From: Hondaea fermentalgiana
Lineage: Eukaryota; Sar; Bigyra; Thraustochytrida; Thraustochytriidae
Assembly: GCA_014084085.1 (NCBI GenBank)
Contig: NPFB01000091.1
Span: forward strand, 1-64,000
Length of the DNA: 64,000 nucleotides
Reading direction: 5' to 3'
The position numbers and the translations under genes were made by a program. Each line of letters begins with the position of its first letter. Within the stretch, counting starts at the first letter, position 1. Of this stretch, positions 57,169 to 64,000 are shown piece after piece. A model generated the notes under the pieces. The model was not told the DNA's origin and made no database searches. It saw nothing but the letters and a program-made list of their open reading frames with translations.

Positions 57169-58881
57169 TCAACTGTCGTGCTCTGTATCAGCGCGGAGAC
57201 GTTCGTGAACATCTTCGATCATGATCTTGATTCGATCTCCGAACTCCAGTCCACCTTGAAAATCTTCCACGAGAACTTCTTCTCGAGTTGGGCGCCGTCT
57301 TTGTGCATGACAGGATTTGCTTATTCTCCTGCCGCTTCCGACATCGTGATCGTCGTCACTCCGATGCTCTCTTGACCAGCCGGGCATGAGTTGCTGCTCT
57401 TGGCCGAGTCGTATCTGCTCCTCTTCAAGATTATTCAAGAGAGTGGCTTCGGTGGCACTAAGCGCATTAAATTCGGCCAAAAGGTCTTCCATGTCAACCG
57501 ATGGACTATTGATGACCTCCCCGCATCCGCCGTCCTCGAATGGATAAAGACCGGTGGTGTCAATAGTCGTTGGTGCGAAGAAACGACGTTTTGGCAACTC
57601 GGGAACGCGCTCAAGCCGACGCAGTAACTTGTCAATATCCCTCTCCGAGTACTTGTTTGGCGCAACCGTGTTGGCGGCTCGCTTCAAGACGTCCACAGAC
57701 TGCTTTTTGCGCCATCGAGAAGGTCGCTTGCGCACTTGAGCTCTTGGTCTTCGCTCGCGCTGTCTTGGTGCAGAGTGAATCTGTCTTTCGACAAGTGGCT
57801 TCGATCTGGCCCCTGCTGCGTGCGCGGTTTGTGGCCGCACAGTCCGAGGGACATGAGGAGTCGCTCGCATTTGCGTCCTTGGAAACGTCATGGCTGGAGC
57901 ATCCACTGCGAGATCGTCGCCACTCTCTTGCGACTGGGCATCAAGATCAGTGGGGAAAGAGTCAAGGCCATACGATGTCGCCGATGAGGAGTCGATATCA
58001 GAAACGGGAGTGAATGAGATTGCCCCCTTGTACACCTCGAAAAGACTGTTCATTCGCTTGTCGCGCGGATCTGCGGTCTCCGACACACGAAAGATTTTGA
58101 GAAAATGTTTGCTCAAGCGACTGCGACCAAACGCTGAAATTGCGAGGACGCCAGCGCGCACCATGCGCTTCAAGGGAGCCTCGACGTGGCGAAACGTATT
58201 TGCGAGCATGGTCAAAATGTCGCCCTCCACAAGCAGATTTCGTGCCAGCGCGTACAGCCCTTCAACTTGTGTCAGAGGCAAGAGCGCAGCGTCGGGTTCG
58301 AAGGCTTGGGTTTTGTCAGCGGCTACGTCGTCAGGGGAGGCGCCCCCGCTTTTAAGCGCTCGAATAATAGCAGTAAAGTTTTCGCCGAGCGTCTCGAGAT
58401 ACAGAAATGTGAAGCGACAAGCGTCAGCAGCGAGCACGGGAGCCTCCTTGCCAAACTTTACCATACTTTGCAGGACGGGCTCCAGGTCTCCACTTGTGAG
58501 GGCCTTTGCATGCGGTCCTCGGGCGACCAAACACAAGAGGCGAATCGCGAGATGACAGCACTCAAGATCGCGAGGCCGTTTGCGGATAATAGTTGAGAGT
58601 TTGCGTGGCCGAAGCGCTGCGCGCACTTCACTCCGTCCGCGAGATGAGGCTTTGCTGATGAAGTCGAGAACGCGAAGGATCTCAAAGGTGGCTCGGCCTT
58701 GAAGGCAGGTGACCAGTGCAGGTGCAAGATCTTTCCCGAGTGCGTGATGCAGCGCAACCGGGTCGCGTCTCACGAGTTCGCCGAGCTTCCGCACGTCCGC
58801 GACCTCCACGGGCGGCGTCCGGAGCAACTCGAGCAGATTGCGCACAAGCGCTGCAGTTACGCCCTTGAGCGTTGGCGCCAT
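57169..58881 (-). CDS. helical-repeat protein of unknown function
   Basis: A 570-residue protein from MAPTLKGV (58881); the frame is open 67 codons further upstream but through low-quality sequence without a better ATG. Residues ~1-290 are amphipathic helices with Leu spacing like ARM/HEAT repeats (LVRNLLELLRTPPVEVADVR, then LEILRVLDF-type helices). The middle (~330-430) is Ser/Thr/Pro/Arg-rich and likely disordered. The C-terminal part has a basic block, a helical stretch (YSERDIDKLLRRLERVPELP) and an acidic helix. No catalytic motif, signal peptide or membrane span is seen. I do not recognise the family. Confidence 0.68.
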   Translation of the reverse strand: MAPTLKGVTAALVRNLLELLRTPPVEVADVRKLGELVRRDPVALHHALGKDLAPALVTCLQGRATFEILRVLDFISKASSRGRSEVRAALRPRKLSTIIRKRPRDLECCHLAIRLLCLVARGPHAKALTSGDLEPVLQSMVKFGKEAPVLAADACRFTFLYLETLGENFTAIIRALKSGGASPDDVAADKTQAFEPDAALLPLTQVEGLYALARNLLVEGDILTMLANTFRHVEAPLKRMVRAGVLAISAFGRSRLSKHFLKIFRVSETADPRDKRMNSLFEVYKGAISFTPVSDIDSSSATSYGLDSFPTDLDAQSQESGDDLAVDAPAMTFPRTQMRATPHVPRTVRPQTAHAAGARSKPLVERQIHSAPRQRERRPRAQVRKRPSRWRKKQSVDVLKRAANTVAPNKYSERDIDKLLRRLERVPELPKRRFFAPTTIDTTGLYPFEDGGCGEVINSPSVDMEDLLAEFNALSATEATLLNNLEEEQIRLGQEQQLMPGWSREHRSDDDHDVGSGRRISKSCHAQRRRPTREEVLVEDFQGGLEFGDRIKIMIEDVHERLRADTEHDS

Positions 58882-60079
58882 TGCCGCTCTTGCCAGTTCT
58901 CGGAGTTGATTTGGCGCGAATAATCGATCGAGAGAGGGATTTTGCCCCACCCGTGCGCCTGACGGCGCTCTCGAGCGACCACGCCACTCAGCAAGGTTTT
59001 CCCTTCTTTCTTTGTCGCTCCTCAGGGGAGCCAGCGAGTCAGCCGCCTGCCTGTTTATCCCCACCGCAAGGCAAGCAAGCACGACAAAGCAAGCCGAAAA
59101 GCCAACGAGTATGGTAGTATATAGTCAGACAGTTCTCGCGTCTCACAATGTATTGCAAGTCATAATCGTCGGACCAAGCCAATCGACACGCTGGGTGAGG
59201 TGGCTCGTCACGCACGCGATACGACTCCTTGCTCGTCTCTTTAACCCCCTTCGCTCTACCCTCTTGAATAGTATTTCCAACGGCGCAAAGGTTACAGTTC
59301 CTGCCACACTGACTGCTGCAAAAAAGACTAGGCCGACCCAGATGCTTGTCGTGGAGTGAATACCACCACTTTTTATCACAACCACTACCACAACGGGCTT
59401 CGGCAGGCACAGTAAGACACTGGATAGACTGCTTCCTCGTTGGTAGGTGGCTCGCCGTATTGCGAATCAATGTCAGATTCATTCGCATAAACTTCAATCA
59501 CCAAGCAGCGGAACTTCAAGTGATTCAAGTTCAACTCCAGTGACGCTCAACGGATCGCTTGCGAGGGTTCCGTGAGCGTCCCCGGACCCCGTTCCCACGG
59601 GTACACACTAGGGTACGCGAACTTACCTTCCTCTTTCCGGGTTTGTCGCTCTGATCAGGTCAGGGCCGCTGGCGTCCGCAAACTGACGTGCGAGGCGCGC
59701 GCCTCCGGGGCCGGGGCGGGGCGGGCGCCTGTCCCGCTGCCGCGAGGGCTCCTGCGCCGCCGCCCGGGGCCTGCCTGCCGCCGCCTGGCCCGGCGAAGCT
59801 GGCTGCCGGCTGCAAGTTTCTGCTGACTGGCGGCTGAAATTGGAGGACTCTATTGTCTGGCGGGCGAGGCCGCGCGCTCGCTCGTCGCAGCGGGCACACC
59901 ATACGCTCTCGCGCCCTCTCGCGCGTGCGAGAGAGGCGGCGCACTCTGCGTGCCGCCGCTGCCGCGCTGTCGTGCTTCTCGATCGCTCAACGTGCTGGGA
60001 CTGAAGAGGGGGGGGGAGAAGCTGCGCCAGAACCGGTTCGATCTCTCTGGCCGTGCGGCAGACCTCCCAAGAAAAACAC
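58882..60079. other. divergent spacer upstream of the lipase gene
   Basis: 1198 bases. The middle (59100-59560) is AT-richer; the part next to the lipase (59660-60080) is strongly GC-rich. Short frames exist (for example a Cys-containing one at 59039-59497 on minus) but have no recognisable domain. Confidence 0.55.
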
Positions 60080-63000
60080 ATGGTCGCGGGCTCCCAGCGA
60101 CGCCTCACGCGAGGGCTGACAGACCTGCGCCTCTCCGAGCTCCGAGAGGATGGAGACCATGTTGAGGCTGTGCAGCAGCTCGAGCGTCTCGAGAAGACGA
60201 CCATGTTTCTCAACGTGGGCATGGTCCCGCAGCTGAAAATTGAGGTGCTCTCGTCTCGATCGCTCGACATGGTATGGCTGACGATGGGTCTCGTGGCGCT
60301 CTTCACTCTCATTGCCTCGTCCGTCTCTTTGGCAACGATTGGCATTGGATCCGAGGATGGGGACATCGACACCCAAGTTGCCGTCGTGTGTCTGTCGGGG
60401 ACCGTGCACGTCGTGACGGCCGTCATTGTGGTTTTTGTTGTAGTTGCGTACCCACAACGCATCATTCGCAAGCTCGTCGTTCCCGGAAACTCCAAGCCGC
60501 TCCCGGAGCAGTTACTTGTGGTTGGCGTGGTGCTTTTCCTCTTTGGAAGCCCAATCACCTCATTCTGGGGCGCTGGCTGGTTTTGGGTGTCGACGCGGAA
60601 AGCTCTCGAGGAGAATCCATCGAGTGATTTTCTCCTTCACAAACTCAGCTTTGACAGTATGCACTCACTCAAGCTCCTGTCTCTCGTTAGTGCCGTCATG
60701 TCTTACATGTGTATTGCCATGTTCGCCGTTCTTGCGGAGCTCACGCGCGTGATCTTACGCTCTGCAGAGATGTCCTTTGCTTCAGCAGATACCGAGCAGC
60801 ATTACGAAGACTCTTTTCATCATACACAAGCGTCGGAAAACGGCACACAGACTCACACGCAGAATCACACGCAGAATCACACGCAGACGCAGACGCAGAT
60901 GCAGACGCAGCCACTTGGGAAACAACCAAGTGAACTATCCGAAGGAGCGTCTGTACAATCATCAGAGCCAATCGGCGGGCCAAGCGAGCCGATTGCTCGC
61001 ATGAAGACGCGGCAGAAACGACCTGGACCTAGACGCGATAGTGCAGAGCGGTCCGAGGTGTACTCTGAGGGGGGAAATGGATTCTCCCCCTTTGGTCTCG
61101 AGGCTGTTGTGCGACGAATGCGAAAACTCCTGGAGAAACAGCTCTGGGATGAGCGAGGCTATAAGGAATTGCTCTACATGTCAAAGCTCGGCTTTTTCAA
61201 TGTTTCATTGGCAATAGCGCTCGTCATCTTCAATTCCATTTATGCCACGCGCTTGAATGTCATCTCCAACGTAGTTCCGCTGATGGGAATAATTACGGTA
61301 ATTCGCGTCTGCACGTCCGAAGGGTCCCCTTGCGCGGACGAAGGCGTGTTTTCTCGGGCTGTGGGCGCGGGCGTCATTTTCTTGTTAGAGTTCGGCCTGT
61401 TGTTCTCGTATTCGCGGCTTCTACAGCGCGCCAAACGCGCGCTTTGGCGCGTGCCATATTCGGTGACGCGTCCGCAGCAGGTGAGCTTTTTGTTTTATGC
61501 GCTGCAGTCTTTGCTTCTCTGCTCGCTGGTTGGATTCCTGGGCATACTCGTTGTGTCCATAACAAGTGTGGACTTTTGGCTGTACAGGCCGATTCGCAAC
61601 GCGCAAGACGAATTTGAGCTCGTGTATGATCCACTCTACCAAGTTGGACTTACTGGAGCCTCGATATCGATCAACTACTATGGTTTTTACCTCGTTGTCT
61701 CATCCTCGCTCATGGCCATGGCGTATCTTCCTGCAGACTCGGTGGGCGTCCGCGGCTGTTTTTGCCCAATGTCTCGCCCTGTGCGACAGCGCGAAACGAA
61801 AGAGCTCCGGCGCGCGCGCTCGCAAATGTCTGGCGCCGATCTGGATATTGGTGACTCGTTGGCGCGCTTGTCAGCGCTTGGCAAGGCGCACGAGACTTCT
61901 GCTGCACTCACAGAGCAACAAAAAGAGAACGCACTTCTCTTTTTCAGAGAGCGTCTCGTCGTGCGTCGCACTTTGCGTCTTGAGGACCAAGAGCGACCAG
62001 TGTACATAATGTCAGAGGAAGGGGCGCGCAAGATACAGCACGTGGTCCCGCTTCTTGCGCTGACGCGGTTAGGCACGGAGGTTTCCTCGACCTCGTCGCG
62101 CAGGTTGCGCAACCTCGAAGTGTCCGAGTCATGGCGTGAACTAGCTTCCATGGCCCGTGCAGAAATTGTGGGCGAGCCTTCGATCGTCACCACGGTTCGC
62201 GATCTCAACGTCATGATTTTGGAGACGGAAATTCTTGCCTTTAACTTTACGGTCGTCACCTACTTTCTCGGGCGTAAGCGGGGAGAAATGAGCTTTGAGG
62301 AGGAGGCTGCTCTCATCGAGTCTCCGGCATTCTCGCTGGAGGAGCACATTATCGACGACGATATTGACACGCATTGTCTCGTGGCCAGCAGTGACGACCG
62401 CGTCTTTGTCGCTTTTCGCGGCACAGCATCCGAAGCCAATGCACGAACGGACTTGGCCATGCAATTGGTGCCATGGGACCTGGCCAACGACGTTGAGCTC
62501 GTCAACGACCTGCAAAACGCCCAAGAGTCACTTTTCGCCAAACGCGGGCTCACTGCGCACGTCCATCGCGGTTTTCTTGAAGCCTATGGGCGGATTCGAG
62601 ACCAGATTCGCGCCCATATTGAACGACTGGCTGTGGATGAGTACGGGAATCAGATTCGGGCAGTCTTTTGCACGGGGCATTCCCTTGGCGCAGGACTCGC
62701 GACGCTTTGCGCCTTTGACCTCGGCGCGCTATTGCGCAAGCGAACAAACCGTGTTGACGTGGCGATTGCGTGCACGACGTTTGGCTCCCCTCGCTGCGGA
62801 AACTTTGTCTTTCGATCGCGATACAATTTGCTCGTGCCCAAGACAAATCGTTTCGTCAATGCAGGCGACATCATTCCCAAAGGCCCTCCACGGAATCTCT
62901 TGCGGGCTCTTACACTAAAAGGCTATCGGCACGTCGGTCGGCAGGTGCTCATGGATGGTAATGGGCGCTTCATCATCAGTCCTTCCCGTATTGAGCGTTT

Positions 63001-63512
63001 TTTGCAACACGGGAACCTTTTCTATGGCAACAAGCCCAAGTCGCACACGACTATGCGCTATGCATACAGTCTGCTTCTTTGGTGCATCATGGCGCACTAC
63101 CGCGTTTTTGATCCGGATCTCTGGCACGTGCATATGGAAACGATCGATTCTATTGGCCGTTCGCGCAAGCAATACATGAACGCCGTGGTTCGCGAACGAT
63201 ACAATGAAGTGATTCGAAACAAGGGCTTTCGATACCGAGTGGGGCGCACGGAAGTTCGTGATATGGGAATGCAAACCGAGATTTCTCAAGACGGAGATGA
63301 ATTTCCTGCTCAGGCCTTGCTCGACCAATTTCGCCGCATTGCTCAAGTCAACCCCAATGATCCTAGCGTACGCTCGGTGCTTGACCGGATGCATCACGTC
63401 ATTGATCACATAGACCATCGAGACACAACTCACAATGACAATGATGACGAAGTCACTGACACGGAAGAGGAGTTGGCGGAGGAGGAGGAGGTGGAGGAAG
63501 ATGATGATCATC

Positions 63513-63547
<35 letters not shown>

Positions 63548-63760
63548 GACCACTATGCCGAAACATCGCAAGAAGCAGCATACGGACACGAGCGGGACAA
63601 CAACTGCACCGACAAGGGCGATTCGGAGGACCATGTCGGGGCCTCTAGCTCGCCTTTTTTTGTGTCGCCCGATCACGCATCAGCCGTGCAACATCCTTTC
63701 AAGCAGCACAAACGCGACAACAACCAAGACGACGACGCGCTGCATCTCGACATCGTGTAA
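60080..63760 (+). CDS. multi-pass class-3 lipase, diacylglycerol-lipase-like
   Basis: A 1226-residue protein from the first in-frame ATG (60080). About nine hydrophobic spans occupy residues ~60-560, interrupted by a cytosolic-looking Gln/Thr/His-rich loop (~250-330, with HTQNHTQNHTQTQTQ-type repeats). The lipase_3 domain spans ~740-990: VFVAFRGTAS (oxyanion region), FCTGHSLGAGLATL with nucleophile Ser868, and TTFGSPRCGN. A catalytic Asp (in FVNAGDIIPK) and a later His are plausible. The tail is acidic with a 12-Gln run coded by CAA (63512-63547). sn-1-specific diacylglycerol lipases have four spans and the same lipase fold; this protein has more spans, so substrate (diacylglycerol or another glycerolipid) is inferred. 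Confidence 0.85.
63512..63547 (+). repeat. (CAA)n coding polyglutamine in the lipase tail
   Basis: Twelve consecutive CAA codons in frame. The uniform codon use points to recent slippage. Confidence 0.92.
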
Positions 63761-64000
63761 TTGCCTGTAGTAGGCGTAGTAGTACGACAGACAAGCAAGC
63801 AAGCAAGACCCACTGTCTGACTAGCAGTGACTAAACCGAAACTAGTTATGATTCTATATAACCTACACGAATCTAAGCGCATCGTCTCCAACGTGTTGTT
63901 GGCACGAAGAAGACTCCATCCAATCCGAATCCATCTCGCCGCCGCCGCCGCCGCCGCGCACGCTCGCGCCGCGCGCCACTCCGGCCCCGGTGAGGTCAGG
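63761..64000. other. right-edge non-coding sequence
   Basis: Lipase 3' UTR and spacer, with a short GCAA run (63794-63809). The last ~60 bases become very GC-rich with CCG repeats, like the promoter or start of a next gene that lies outside. Confidence 0.45.

Noticed and set aside
59039..59497. 152-codon minus-strand Cys-containing frame
   Set aside because: Cysteines show no regular spacing and the frame overlaps gene-free promoter DNA; not supportable without homologues.
1..64000. Search for operon-like or defence-system clusters, CRISPR arrays and transposons
   Set aside because: Genes are eukaryotic, mostly alternate strand and are functionally unrelated; no spaced identical repeats, terminal repeats or transposase/reverse-transcriptase motifs were found.

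Overview
This window is nuclear DNA from a eukaryotic protist. It is very GC-rich outside its microsatellites and is almost entirely single-exon coding sequence: 23 of 24 supported genes are read from one uninterrupted frame. The genes are typically eukaryotic (14-3-3, NAA35, NOP2, MSH2, XPG, BDP1, tubby, a PPPDE/DeSI peptidase). The mix of intron-poor, GC-rich genes, stramenopile-style TRAF zinc-finger protein, PH-EDR2 protein and large multi-spanning receptor- and lipase-like proteins suggests a stramenopile, most likely a labyrinthulomycete (thraustochytrid). That placement is inference from style and gene content, not from a marker gene. No rRNA, tRNA, CRISPR array or transposon was found. 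Two 100-N assembly gaps are present (23965-24064 and 35499-35598).

Layout, left to right: NFU1 (-) and NAA35 (+) are divergent. Then come an FHA/BRCT checkpoint-type protein (-), BDP1 of TFIIIB (+), an AFG1-type ATPase fused to an EF-hand (+), a longin-like protein (-), a sterol glucosyltransferase-type GT28 enzyme with an N-myristoylation signal (-), a membrane protein of a cyanobacterial/plastid-type family (+), a PH-EDR2 lipid-binding protein (-) and, past the first gap, 14-3-3 (-).

From 27 kb: NOP2 (-), MSH2 (+), QTRT2 (+), mitochondrial ribosomal protein uL4m interrupted by the second gap (-), a four-exon DeSI-like peptidase (+), a tubby-like protein (+), XPG endonuclease (-) and an unassigned coiled-coil protein (-).

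From 48.7 kb: a 1536-residue secreted-then-multispanning protein with FG-GAP/VCBS calcium repeats (+), an Arc1p/AIMP1-like tRNA-binding protein (-), a TRAF-type zinc-finger protein (+), an unassigned helical-repeat protein (-) and a multi-pass class-3 (diacylglycerol-lipase-like) lipase (+).

The genes mostly alternate strand, giving divergent pairs that share an upstream region and convergent pairs with short 3' spacers. They do not form a pathway cluster. Themes that recur by chance or otherwise are DNA maintenance (FHA/BRCT, MSH2, XPG), translation and tRNA (NOP2, QTRT2, Arc1-like, uL4m, BDP1) and membrane lipids (GT28, PH-EDR2, tubby, lipase). The intergenic DNA is notable for hexanucleotide tandem tracts a few hundred bases upstream of several start codons, tetranucleotide arrays, and two perfect inverted repeats in divergent promoters.

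Start codons were set to the first in-frame ATG. Several reading frames extend further 5' without an ATG, and those extensions were trimmed.
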